Source: Massospora cicadina (lineage: Eukaryota; Entomophthoromycota; Entomophthoromycetes; Entomophthorales; Entomophthoraceae). From it: a DNA stretch of 64,000 nt. Positions 1 to 10,452 of the stretch are shown here, in pieces; the first letter of the stretch is position 1; the number at the start of each line of letters is the position of its first letter. The notes beneath the pieces are model-generated. The model was not told the origin of the DNA. It did not search any database and worked only from the letters and a program-made list of their open reading frames with translations. The stretch lies in assembly GCA_022478985.1 (NCBI GenBank), contig JAKSZP010006612.1, forward strand, positions 186,001 to 250,000, read 5' to 3'. A program made the translations under genes and the position numbers.

Positions 1-2064
1 TTGAAAGGGATTGGTTTTCTCTTTTACCCTGCGCTGCTAATAAAAACCATAAAAATCTAAGTTTTTATTAGTACATAACTATTAAGTTTTATTAAACTTT
101 TGTGGGATCCAGTGGCATAAGCACCAACGAGCACCCATAAGCTGGATTCCTACACCCTCCATTCAGATAAATAAATAAAATATTAATAAAACTTTCCAAT
201 ATTAATTGTTTTTTGAGTCTCCAAGTAGTAATATTATTATTGACTGCCACTAAAATAATGACATGTTTTACTTTTTCTAAAGTACTAAACTTCCCAAAAA
301 TCTTACTAAACTAATATGACAGCTTTATCATGCATCACCTGTTATGATTTCTATAGTGTTAATCAATTATATTTTTACTTTATTTTTAACCTTTCTTTGC
401 GAGAAGCCAATAATTTTTTATTGTTGATAAATTTATACACACAGATCTGTACCATCAATCTTTTAGTTTTAAATACATAATAGCTATTTTTAAGCTATTT
501 ATTTGTAATAAATGTCTTCTACTAGATTAGATTTTATAGTACCATAGTTGCATTAGTCTATATTATTTTACCTGTTTCTAGACTTTCCCCCAGGGTAGAG
601 CTCTCCTAGTGTATAGTGAACTGCTCTGTAATTGTTTAATTTGAAGGCGCATTTTTTCCTAAGCATTAACAGATAAGCCTGGGTCCAACATATGAATTTA
701 CACTTAAGAACTTCTAATTATTAAATTATTATATAAGCAAGTGCACGCGCTAAAATTATCAACTGGATGCAAGAAAGATACTAGTGAGTATGTTTACCAC
801 TCATGTTTTAAATGTGACAATGCATCTAATATCTGTTATGGGTTTGATACTTATATATTAGAGACTTTTGCAATTAAACTTAACATAAACCAAATCTCAG
901 TTTAGGTTTCCTGTTTGTATAAACTTTCTAATAATGACTATTGTATGTCTAAACTTAGTAGTTAAAATGCAAAAGTTATTTTTACTATAATAGGAATTGT
1001 TAGAGTGTCTTCCTCTGAAATTTTTTTGCTTTACTTTCAGAGATTTTTGAGCTACCAAAGCGTAGTTATATCTATAAAAATTGTAGTGGAATCAAAACTT
1101 AATTAGCATACAATGTGAGATTAGTAGATTTATGCTCTAAGAGCTTAAATAGGTTTGTGCTGAAACTATCTATGATTGAGGGATCTACAATTTTTACCTC
1201 TAACTCTTGTTGTATATAAATAAGGACCTGATATTTACTAAATATTATGTTTGTTGATCACACTTACTTCTTATACTTTTTTTTAGTTCATGCTACTCTA
1301 AAATACTAACTTTAGATACTCTAGTATAGATTCATAAACTTTTGGTAAAACATACTTGTCAACTGTCATATCAGCTTTAAGCAAGATACATACAATATGA
1401 TTACTAGTAACCTTAAGTGCGCCTCCAAGGTAAGGCTTATTATAAAGATAAAAAATATAAGGCAATTTTTTAACCTATATTATCTTTCATGTTTATATAA
1501 GTTTTTTATACAAATTGTTAAGCTAGCTGTGAATAAATTATACATCAGCTTGATTATGGAAAAGTACTTTTATGTATAAGATGTATATATAATAAAACAA
1601 TCACGCTATATCATAATTTGACTATAATATTTAGTTCTAGTTTGAAACTTTTTCTAGTTTATATAGGATTGCACATAAGCATAGATTTTATAAAAAGTTT
1701 ATAATTGTTATTTTCTTTATTATAATTTATAACTGTGAAGAAAAAGATATCAAAGTGCCTATTTTTAACTATATATTTAATTATTAATTTTATACTTTGA
1801 GAATTTTTATAATAATTTAATAGAATAGCTTTTATAATATGAATAGATTGTTAATATTTAAGCTCTCTATTATCTATTTCTAATTAAAGAATGTGTTGTT
1901 TTAGTTACTTTTACTAAAACTATAAGGTAATAAGATTACAGTTTATGTTAATTGACTAAATTGAGCTTATAAAACTTAGCTTTTGAGTATCTTTATTGGA
2001 TTAGTTTTATTTTAGTGTACAAACCACTAATTAATTATACAAACTAAAATATCAATGTGAGCTT
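1..2064. other. AT-rich intergenic sequence, no gene seen
   Basis: No recognisable protein, RNA gene or complete repeat. The longest open stretch (60 codons near 1397-1579) is lysine/isoleucine/phenylalanine-rich in the way random AT-rich DNA is, and has no family signature. A short imperfect inverted pair (GGATCCAG near 107 and CTGGATTCC near 142) is the only local structure noted. Confidence 0.6.
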
Positions 2065-2825
2065 TGTTGGGCTTCTATTTTTAAGCTCGATGGTGCTATT
2101 CCCAGAAGCTCAAAAGTCAATACTTGAGGCTAACTAAGTCACATGACAAGTATATTTTTATATCAAGAGGTTCTATGTCACCACTTAGGTCATATCATCT
2201 AGAGTATCTATCCTATGGTATTTACGGAAAATTGGACTTATTGAAGTCAAATACCAAGCCAAGAAAAAGAAATATAGATTTAACTCTATTATAATATAAA
2301 ACTAGGGCTTTATATGTCCTAATTAAAAATATAAACCCCAAAATGAAAAGGATTAAAAAATTAATAGGGGGAGGAATACAGAAGGAAGGCTCTTTGTCAG
2401 GCAATGTATTACAGAAGGTATAGTACCATTGTATCATATTTTTGATAGGCAATACAGTTAGTTGAATATCCAAGTTGGATGAGGCTGGATGTCACTTCGG
2501 TTGATCATTCAACAGCTTCTTGATTCCTACTCTTTTTTTATTCATCTAAATTAGCTGCCTCAAGTGCCACTTTAAGTAGTTGTCACCTTGATCTTCTGAT
2601 GATCTGCCATTTTAATTAGAAAAGGACTCATCACAGGGTATCTTGGGCTTAGTTTGGCCCATTGAAGTTGTCCTAGAGTTGATTAGAGCTTTGCTAACTA
2701 TTATTTCTTCAATTATTTTATTTAGGTAATCCTTTTACCCCCTTCTCAGGTCTAGGTGTCATCTTGCTAAGTGAGTCAAATGGTCAATATTATTAGCATC
2801 ATGTCAGATATCAGGATTTCTGACA
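2065..2825 (-). repeat. A1 3' LTR (family A, 761 bp)
   Basis: It starts TGTTGGGCTTC and ends TTTCTGACA. It aligns along its length, with heavy divergence and small indels, to the second A1 LTR at 15610-16365. Shared landmarks are the TTTTTAAGCT block near the start, the GAGTATCT.TCCTATGGTA block, and the CATGTCAGATATCAGGAT block at the end. Related LTRs lie at 26151, 33215 and 47888. Confidence 0.8.
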
Positions 2826-2838
2826 TCAACCCCTTTAA
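2826..2838 (-). other. A1 polypurine tract remnant
   Basis: Read on the minus strand, TTAAAGGGGTTGA abuts the 3' LTR, the position where plus-strand DNA synthesis of an LTR element is primed. Confidence 0.45.
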
Positions 2839-2849
2839 GGATATTGGTG

Positions 2850-3930
2850 AGGGGTATAACACAATAATTGGCTACGGACTCAGTTGATTGAGACTCCAGT
2901 TTTTAAAAACTTTATTGATTATTCATCTCCACAACTGTACATGAGTTTGTATGGCCCATCCCAGATAGAATCTAATTTTTCTCCTCAAGCGCTATTCAAT
3001 TGTGATGATACTAGACTAAGTCTGAAATTTGTAAAAAAGTAAAGGTTGGCCAATTGCACTTGCTACTAGACCTTCTCTTGTAACTGCCTTGGCTAATTTG
3101 TCATTGCCTCTGACTGAAGTTCTTTAATTCTCTATTCTAGTCTTCTTGATGCTTACTCAGATTCTTTGGTATTATCACTAGTAGCTTCTCAGGCCAACAA
3201 AGCTGGTACCAGGTTCTTTTCATATAAGGATTTGAAAGGAGACATTTTGATAATTTTTATGAAGACTTATTGGTAGCCATAAATGCATTTTGGAGAAATT
3301 GGTCCCATTGTAATGGATTAGTAGTGACCATCTTGCATAATATTGAAACCAATGTTCCATTTGCTCTTTCTACATTCCTGTTAGTTGATGGGTTGTTAGG
3401 CGCTGAGAATAGTTGTTGAGTTCATATGCTTGTGGCTAAAATCCTTACAACTCTTGAAGCAAAAATCTTTTAATTACTGCAAATTAGAACCTGTGGGCAG
3501 CCATGACTAGTAGATATGTTTTTAATATGAAAATTTAGCAGTAGCTTTAGCAGTCTGCATGAGAATGAAATTTTTCGACCTACTTCATGAAATGATTAGC
3601 CCTACTAGGAAGTATCAATTTCCTTCTATGGATACAGGTAATGGACCTACAACGTCTAAAATGATGATGTGAAACGGCTGCATGTGAGGTCATGGGCTGA
3701 TACTTGTACTTGGCTTATGTGGTGTCTTCTTTATACAAGTAATGCAAGCGGTTAATACTTCCACTACAGAGTCCAGTATTTCTTCCCAATAGTAGCAATC
3801 CTTAATCCATTTATAGGTTTTTCTTGATTCTCCATGTCTAGGGTAATTTGAGCTTCCATTATAACTGGTACCTGTTCTGAAGGTCGCAATTAAGATAGCT
3901 AGTTGATTATGACTTTCTTGCAAAGTAATC
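2850..3930 (-). pseudogene. A1 integrase remnant
   Basis: Integrase inserts the cDNA copy into the host chromosome. Read on the minus strand, a zinc-binding-like N-terminal part (YYWEEI followed by CITCIKK, 3690-3923) precedes the catalytic core. The end of the core is recognisable at about 3350-3400 as a segment containing NPSTNRNVERAN, equivalent to the usual HPxTNGxVERxN that carries the catalytic Glu. A C-terminal part with YQ.SFHK follows near 3240-3280. Stops and frameshifts occur throughout, so no product is expected. The matching regions of A2 and A3 lie at about 27210-28290 and 48660-49800. Confidence 0.7.
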
Positions 3931-4149
3931 CATTCAGAACAATCATATTTTGAGCGAGTCTTTTAAACATCTTCTGAATGGTTCATCTTTATCCTCCCAG
4001 GAGTCTGTCATCATGAGTAGGTCGTGTAACCATTCAGCTTCACAATTAATTAGATATAATAGGGCATGCGGGTCATTCTATTTACATTCATATATTTCAT
4101 TCCAGCTCAGTGATGAAGTTCATGTCATAGTGCTAAAGGTTGAGAGCCC

Positions 4150-5440
4150 ATATAGCTAGTCTTCCTGTCAGACCTTTCAAGCATTTAGCCGCTTTAATGA
4201 AGCGTGTCTCTCACAACTGTAAAAGTTTTACTGTAAAAGAAGGGCCAGAATTGTTTTACTTCTAGGAGTACAGCTAAGTTTTTTTATCCATGATGCTATA
4301 TATTTTTCTCAGGTTTAGAAAGCATTTTTCTATAATATTACAACAGGTGTCAATGCCATCCTCATCCAGTTGAGAAAGGGTGGCGCCTATGGCTAAGTCA
4401 GAGGAGTCATTAAAAAGGTCAAACTAGCTTCCCATAGTCTGGATGTTATAAAATCAGTCGTCTCTTCAAAATAATATTCATTGACTTGAATGGAGCTCAT
4501 TGATCTAATTCTCATGCAAATGGTATGTTTTTGGCAGGAAGTCAGACAAGAGCTTCAATGCTTTGAGTGAAATTTGGTATAACAGATGGTAATATCCCAT
4601 TATTCCTAAGAATACCAATATGTCTCAGAGGCACTTTGCCCATGTTACTTAAAGATTGCTTCAACCTTATCATACAAGGGTTGAATTTCTTCCCATGATA
4701 TGACATTTCTTAAGAATTCCAAATCCTGCTGGAAAAAGGTACACTTTGAAAGTTTTAGTTTGATATGATTCTCTCTAAGTTGTTGAAACACTGAAATGAG
4801 TTGGGCTAGATGATCAGTAAAGACTATGGAGACCACCATTATGTCATCTAGGTATATGATCACACAGCTGAGTCAAAGATCTTGCATGATGTGATCATCA
4901 CCCGTTAGAATGAAGCGGGAGAATTGCATAATCCCTGGGGAGTTGATAAATTGGAATAATCTTTCCGTGCATATCAACGTGAATTTTACCTGTCCTTCAG
5001 GCGAAAGATCCATCTTTCAACAACTGGTGGCGAAGTCCATCTTGGAGAAGAAATTCAATCCAGAAAGTCAGGCCAGGGTATCATAAGAACCTTTTAATTG
5101 GATAGCTGTCCTTCTTAGTGAGGAATTTTAGCTTTTGTATTCAATCACTATTCTGTGACCACAATTTTCTTCTTTATAAGTACCAGCGGGGATGACCATG
5201 GTCTTTGTGAGGGCACAAGCAAACCAGCATCCAATAATTGCTTGAGATTGGTCTTCATGCAATGCTCCTCTACCTTCGACTTCCTATATGGCTTTAATAT
5301 TATAGGGGATGAATTTCCTACCTCAGTATCATGAGTCCAGTCTTTCATGCGATCATACTTGACATCTGAGGTGTAAAAACATCTTAGTAATCTTTAAGTA
5401 GTTGGTTCACTTTCTAAGGTTCCAATTTGATTTATCTTAC
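4150..5440 (-). pseudogene. A1 reverse transcriptase and RNase H remnant
   Basis: RT copies the element RNA and RNase H degrades it. On the minus strand the RT start is seen at 5148-5348 (LLDAGLLVPSQRPWSSPLVLIKKK, typical of Ty3 RT, given here as the sense of the frame). The polymerase motif is intact as IYLDDIMVV (4645-4863), followed by SKCTFFQQDLEFL. RNase H follows at about 4330-4420 with FNDSSDLAIGATLSQ. Stops, frameshifts and a KMDFA...CxxK segment in another frame show it is dead, although unlike A2 (YLYD) and A3 (YLDN) this copy keeps both aspartates of the YxDD motif. Confidence 0.8.
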
Positions 5441-5618
5441 CTGATATTAATTTTGAGGGATAGCACAAATTAAGTTGTCAGTAGCCAGGCTTAAATCAAG
5501 GTGAGTACCAATAAAATGTACCTTGTCAATTCCATTAAGAGAATTAATTGACCTTTACCATTATCTTGATGCTTCTTGACTAGGACATCGTTGTTGGTTA
5601 AGTTTCTAAGTAATATAT

Positions 5619-5623
5619 CAATA
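5619..5623. repeat. Target-site duplication CAATA, left copy (element B)
   Basis: CAATA directly precedes the TG of the left LTR of B and is repeated exactly at 12438-12442 after the CA of the right LTR. The uninterrupted site is present in paralog A3 (about 51445-51465, CAATAGGCAG), which confirms that B jumped into A1. Confidence 0.93.
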
Positions 5624-6515
5624 TGTCAAGGGAGTGTCTGTAACTCTCTCGTTCCCAGCAAGGTGATGTGGGATGCAAACCCACATTGCTAGGGAACTAG
5701 CCGTTAAGAAAAAGGTAAGAAGACACCTCGAATGGTGCCTGTGCCAAAGGTACCCCAGGAAAGGGTGTAGAGCGCAACATATAGTACCAGGTAAGTGAGG
5801 AACATAACAGCTTGAGTGGACCCCAGAGAGGAGTCCATAATCAAGTGTAACTTGGCGTCAGGGGGCTTGGGTGCCTCGATCAGGAGGGGACCTGGGCGGC
5901 CCAAGGGAGCACCTGGGATTTTGGTAAATTGCAATAAAAGGTAGTGGTCCACATAGTTGGAGACCTCCCTGAAGAGGTCTGCCACCAAGTTCGCCCAAGG
6001 AACCATAAGTAAAACATAAAATAACGGGTAACTTTATTTAAGAAAGTCAACCAATGAGGAATGTTGGTCGCAGAAAACATATTTAAAGTGGGCCAGGGGA
6101 ATTTAGGTTCTGGGAAAGTGCGCCCAAGCCTTGACGCTCCAATAAACAGATGCTTCCATCCATTTTCATAAAATACACCAAAAGTGCCTTCACTCAAGTA
6201 ATCAATTGAAGCCGTATTTTACCCAAACTTAAAATTTCATAACTTGAATGGGATTTAAACCCTTGCTCTCCAATTAACCAAATCAAACCATCTTCGTTTG
6301 TAATATAAATTGTTCGTTTCAGTGCTTGGGCTGAGATAAGAGGCTGGGCATTTTGCACCCCTTTAGTATCAACCTGGGAATGCTTGGCTTGCACCCAGCG
6401 TTGATCTAAGGTGTGTTTCAGGTTAGGAAGAGCCTGAAGTTTCACCTTTGGGCCTCCTGTCACCCAGCCTTATCTTTAGCATCAGTTCCCACTATTAAGT
6501 CATCCAACCATGACA
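5624..6515 (-). repeat. B 3' LTR (892 bp)
   Basis: On the plus strand it runs TGTCAAGGGA to CCATGACA. It matches 11545-12437 nearly base for base, with a central block of roughly 250 bp identical in both. The LTR is long and contains open reading frames on the element sense strand, described separately. Confidence 0.95.
6194..6463 (-). CDS. LTR-borne reading frame of family B (conceptual)
   Basis: A frame of about 90 codons lies wholly inside the B 3' LTR, on the same strand as gag-pol. It has no ATG; the first possible start is GTG at 6463. Recognisable blocks are LDQRWVQAK, then N-E-D-x-x-IWLIGEQGFKSH, then LQLIT and TGA. Counterparts occur in the 5' LTR (12166-12366, ended early by a TCA to TAA change), in G (about 62160-62400, plus strand) and in scrap H (about 23840-23935). 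Between copies the differences fall heavily on third positions (GTG/GTT/GTA, CTG/CTC/CTT, CAA/CAG, ATT/ATC, TTG/TTA). No known domain was recognised. It could be an LTR-encoded accessory protein or the N-terminal exon of Gag. Confidence 0.5.
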   Translation of the reverse strand: MTGGPKVKLQALPNLKHTLDQRWVQAKHSQVDTKGVQNAQPLISAQALKRTIYITNEDGLIWLIGEQGFKSHSSYEILSLGKIRLQLIT

Positions 6516-7237
6516 TTACCCTCTCCTCCTTCTTGGGCTCCACCCCCTCCAGGGGAGTTTGCTAAGGAGAAGTTCTTATGTGCTGGTGGCAACTTCATAG
6601 CAGCAACGGCCGGCTTAGGCTGAGATCCTGCAGCTTCAGGGAAATGATTATGAAATGATTTGATCAGGTCTTGGGCGTGTACACAATACCGTGCTGGCAC
6701 CCAACTGTTCTCTGCTGCGTCAAACCCTTTCCAGGATACTAGGTACTCAAGGCATCTCTTAACCCGGTGGAAGGCTACTATTTCCTCCACTTCCCATTCT
6801 GGTGCCCCATCCACAAGATAAGCCTCGGGAATCACAGGAGGAGGGCCCTCAAACAATGTCAACTTGATTTCATGAAAGACAGAGAAGATCTGAAACGCGG
6901 AGGGAAGATCCAACTGGTATGAGGCATGACCCACCTTTCTAACTACACGGTAAGGACCAATCCTCTTTAGATCCAGCTTTTTGCATGGCTGCTTGATAGG
7001 GATGTTGCGAGCATCAAGCATCACGAGATCCCCTTCCTTGTATGCTGGACCCACTCGGCGCTTTCCATCGGCATTCTCCTTATAAACCAGCATAGCCGCC
7101 TCCAAACTTGTGGACACCCCCTGATGGACCTTCTTATGAGTCTTAGCAAAGTCCAGCACCGCTTCCACTTTGGAACCACAGCTAGGCTCCATGTTAAAAG
7201 CAGGGTTAAAGCCATGGTTAGCAAAAAAGGTGAACAA
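6500..7237 (-). pseudogene. B integrase C-terminus plus chromodomain
   Basis: A 245-codon open stretch forming the end of Pol. Residues about 45-130 form the integrase C-terminal tether (KEGDLVMLDARNI, IGPYRVVRKV, VFHEIKL). A chromodomain follows (VEEIVAFHRVK, LEYLVSWKGFDAAENSWVP), the module that in chromoviruses binds methylated histone H3 and steers insertion into heterochromatin. The tail is Gly-rich (SPGGGGAQEGGEG) and the last codons run into the polypurine tract and LTR. In the intact element this would be fused in frame to the integrase core upstream; here it is a separate frame, so one or more shifts have occurred. The chromodomain itself looks undamaged. Confidence 0.9.
6516..6535 (-). 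other. B polypurine tract
   Basis: On the minus strand AAGAAGGAGGAGAGGGTAA directly abuts the TG of the 3' LTR: a long purine run in the correct position for plus-strand priming. Confidence 0.8.
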
Positions 7238-7990
7238 CTGATTGATGAATGCAAAGTGTTGTTGTAGCTAAACTGGGCCATGGGAAGGTGAGGACCCCGA
7301 TTTGAATGGTCTGCGGTGGTGTAACAACGCAGGAACTGCCCTAAGCACTGGTTCACTCGCTCAGTCTGCCCATCTGATTGGGGGTGATAAGCAGTTGAAT
7401 GGCAGGGGTGGAACTGAAGAGTTTTACACAAATCTTCCCAAAATATGGAGGTGAATTGGATCCCCGGTCACTAATGATTTCTTGAGGAACCCCATGAAGC
7501 GCACATACATGGGCGACGAAGAGCCTGGCCATTTCAGCAGCAGTTATAGTTGTTCTGAAAGGAATAAAGTGGGCGAACTTTATAAAGCGGTCCACCACCA
7601 CCATGATTGCATCATACCCCTCTGAAACGGGTATCTCCACAATGAAATCACTGATAGGGAAGTCCAGGGCCCTTCAGCCTTTTGGACTGGTACCAGCAAC
7701 CCTGCTAAAGGTTGCCAATTGGGCTTCATTTGATTGCAGATCAGGCACTCTTTACCATACCGCCCTACCTGAACAGGCAAGCCCTTCCAATTGTAAGTGC
7801 GTCGTATCGACTCCAGGGTCTTTGCTTTCCCAGGATGATCAAAGTAATTCCATCATGATGGTCCTGGATGATCTCCAGGCGCAGTGGTCCAGCAGGAACC
7901 CATATGCGCCCCTGAAACCACACCATCTCATCCTTCATGTGATAACCCCTGGATAAGTCCTCCTGATTCAGGGCGCTCTTAGCGAGAACA
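7021..7990 (-). pseudogene. B integrase core
   Basis: DDE integrase split over three frames. The zinc-binding part shows CLICNQMKP (7580-7780). The core has VVVDRFIKFAHFIPF (first Asp) and IISDRGS (second Asp) at 7353-7640, then YHPQSDGQTERVNQ (catalytic Glu) and FSYNNTLHSS at 7021-7431. All three acidic residues survive, so loss of function comes from frameshifts rather than active-site change. It continues into the chromodomain segment. Confidence 0.9.
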
Positions 7991-8915
7991 ACAGCATATT
8001 CAGCTGATAACGGCTGAGAAAGAACTACCTTTCTAAACATACTATATTCTGCTGCATTTTCCAGAGGCATGAGCGCTGGCGTATGTAACATGGACTTAGG
8101 AAGTTGAGGCAGAATCATACTCGGTGGAATCATCAACTGGGTGTTGTGAATCTCTACCTCCTTTGGATTGGGAGCCAAAGCAGGGTTGCGGCTCAAAGCA
8201 TCCGCCAAACCATTCTCCTTGCCCTTGGTGAACTCATAGGAAAATGTAAATAGGGCAAGGGTCTCATGCCAACGGGTCTGAGGTGGTGTTAGAACATGTG
8301 GAGCACGGTAGTACAACAAGGCTTGGTGGTCTGTGCAAACCTGGAATGGTTGGGAGGAGCCATGTAAGTGGTGATGCCAATAAATCAGCGCCTCCACCAC
8401 TGCTAATAACTCCTTGTCATATGTGGCGTAGTTTAACTCATGCAGAGACATTTTTCTAGAAAAATATCCACTGGATGCTCAGACCCATCTTCACCCACCT
8501 GTAACAGGGCAGCTGCAATGGCAAAGTTGGAAGCATCTGAGGACACAATGAACTCCTTGGCAGGGTCAACATGGCGAAGGATGGATGTGGATAACAAGGT
8601 GCACTTCACCGCTTGGAAAGCATCCTCCAAAATGGGGGACCACTGAAGCACCTTGGCTCCGCTGGCCTTATATAAGGGAGCTGCCACCTCGGAGAGATTG
8701 GGTGTGAACTTCTTGAGGAACGTACATGTCCCCAAAAAGCTCCTCAGTTCCTTGACTGAGGTGGGAGTGGGCCACTCACAAATAGCCTTCTCCTTGTCTG
8801 GAGTTATCATATGGCCCTGGTCAAACATGACGTTGCCCAGAAAAGTGACCTGAGACTTGAAAAATTCGCATTTACTAATCTTGAGGGTAAGGCAAGCGGC
8901 CCTCAATCTCTCCAC
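7990..8915 (-). pseudogene. B RT connection and RNase H
   Basis: Two overlapping frames. 8433-8915 holds the RT thumb (SKCEFFKSQVTFLGN, LRSFLGTCTFLKKF) and the RNase H start (LRHVDPAKEFIVSSDASN, first Asp). 7765-8451 holds ELNYATYDKELLAVVEAL (Glu), VCTDHQALLYY (Asp) and GLADALSRNP (Asp), then a linker of about 90 residues to the integrase. The one-base frame change sits near 8440-8450. All RNase H acidic residues are present. Confidence 0.9.
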
Positions 8916-9408
8916 TACTTGTCGAAGGTGTACTGTATGTGACTCCTGATTGGGGGAAACACCAGGATATCATCCATGTAGGCAACCGCACATACCCCTA
9001 ACAAGTCTCAACGCAGCATCAATGCGGCGCTTAGAGGGCAGGGGCATTCTTAAGCCCAAAAGGCATAACCTGAAACTGGAAAATTCCTTTTCTGGTATGG
9101 AATGCGGTTAACCACTCCTGGCCCTTCTTTATCCGGATTTGATTGAATGCATTGAGGCAGTCCAACTTGGAGAAAACTTTTGCCTTTTCCACATAGCGTG
9201 CAATCTGGTAATCTAAAGGGATGGGATGGAGGTTGGGTACAGTCGCATTATTTAAATTTCCATAATTGACATATGGACATAAAGTTCCATCAGCCTTCTC
9301 CACAAAGAGAAGTGGAAAGCAAACAGGGGAGGTACGCTGAAAGATGGCTCCTTTGGCCAACTGCTCCTTCACCCATACATCTAAAACCTCTTCCTCCCGG
9401 ACAGTCAA
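8915..9408 (-). pseudogene. B reverse transcriptase core
   Basis: Frame 9031-9408 carries EEVLDVWVKEQLAKGAI, then VFSKLDCLNAFNQIRI (first catalytic Asp) and VMPFGLKNAPA. A stop then interrupts. In two shifted frames the conserved RRIDAAL segment and the catalytic AYMDDILVF follow, the latter at about 8965-8990. Active-site aspartates are intact; at least two small shifts in about 90 bp inactivate the ORF. Confidence 0.9.
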
Positions 9409-9970
9409 TGGGTATATGGGGAAGAAATACGCACCAACTTACAGTAAGTTTAAATTCAAAATCAAACTCAGAATGTTCTGGTAGTGTACTAGCTGAAGCT
9501 GCATCAAAAGAAGATGCCAACTCCTCCAAACAGGAAGGTAAGGAAATTCCCACATTGGGCTTCAGCAAAGGGGAAAGATATGGACTGGGAACATTTGGCC
9601 AATGGGGTAATTTGCCTTGGGCGTTATCCTCAGACAAGGGAATAATCAACTGGTGACTGTTTGTCAAATAAAAGGATAAAGTGTTTTCTTTCAAATTTGT
9701 TCTGACGTCAAACCTCCGCCACCACTCAACACCCAAAATAATGGGAAACAAGAGGTTTCTGATAGCTTGAAACTGATCAGACAATAGATAAAAACCTACC
9801 TGAAAATCGACTGTCCCATGATGTTCAGTGCGGGGATACCTTGAGAAGCCCCACCTCTAACCATACCACCTGGTGAGTAACTCAACTCAAGGTAGTCAGC
9901 AAGGTTTTAATCAATAAAATTATATGAGGCACCAGTATCCACCAAAATAGTTGTGCCGAATTTTCCATAA
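9290..9970 (-). pseudogene. B aspartic protease
   Basis: Retropepsin that cleaves Gag-Pol. The active site TTILVDTGAS is seen at about 9925-9960, followed by a TAA where G reads Gln-Asp (FID, stop, NLADYLEL), consistent with a C to T change. After a frameshift near 9800 the C-terminal half continues in frame 9290-9784 with FPIILGVEWWRRFDV, the usual ILGxxWL signature. The catalytic Asp-Thr-Gly is intact. Confidence 0.85.
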
Positions 9971-10452
9971 GAGGATGTAAGGGTAGCAGTCAACAAGAAG
10001 TATCCAGAATGGGATTTATTCAACGCAGAAAACGCCATCGATTCACCATAAAATTCTTTCTCTGGCTTGAACAAGCCATCAGGGTATGTTTTTGAAATCA
10101 TAGAAGGGGAGGGATAGTGGGCCACTTTTACTACTGAGGCCACATATCCCACCACACCTTCTGCAGGTGCATATACATCTTTATATTTATAACGAAGTTC
10201 CTTCACAACTTCCTGAGAACCCCTAATCATGGTAGGGGTCAAACGAGGGTTCTCAGGAGTAATCTGATATAACAAAATAGGGTCCTCATCCAGACCATAT
10301 GAGAAAATAAATGGTTTGGTTTGGGATAAATTGTTCACGTTATAAAACGCGTTTTCTGGCTCTAAAAAACCCACACTCATTTCAAGGGTTTGGTGTGCAT
10401 CACTATCCAGGCCCATCACCCCCAAGCCCAGAAGTGATGCCTCAGCATGCAC
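9907..10452 (-). pseudogene. B Gag-protease linker
   Basis: An open stretch of 181 codons leading into the protease. Its middle (YQITPENPRLTPTMI, then YKYKDVYAPAEGVVGYVASVV) is clearly homologous to the frame at 63361-63657 in element G, so it is an established part of this family's polyprotein. No domain was recognised. It may be the C-terminal part of Gag or a spacer before protease. The final residues are the protease active-site segment. Confidence 0.7.

Noticed and set aside
2060..2064. Target-site duplication for A1
   Set aside because: AGCTT and TATTT differ at three of five positions, too weak to claim.
6235..6310. tRNA-like pattern in the B LTR (GGTTAATTGGAGAGCA followed by GGGTTTAAATCCC on the minus strand)
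   Set aside because: Looks like a D-arm and T-arm, but the anticodon arm is missing, the spacing is too short, and the same bases are explained by the conserved LTR reading frame (IGEQGFKSH).
7603..7956. Plus-strand open frame of 117 codons over B integrase
   Set aside because: Shadow of the minus-strand pol; no motif, and similar plus frames at 8440-8853, 9273-9656 and 10447-10734 arise the same way from the moderately GC-rich pol.
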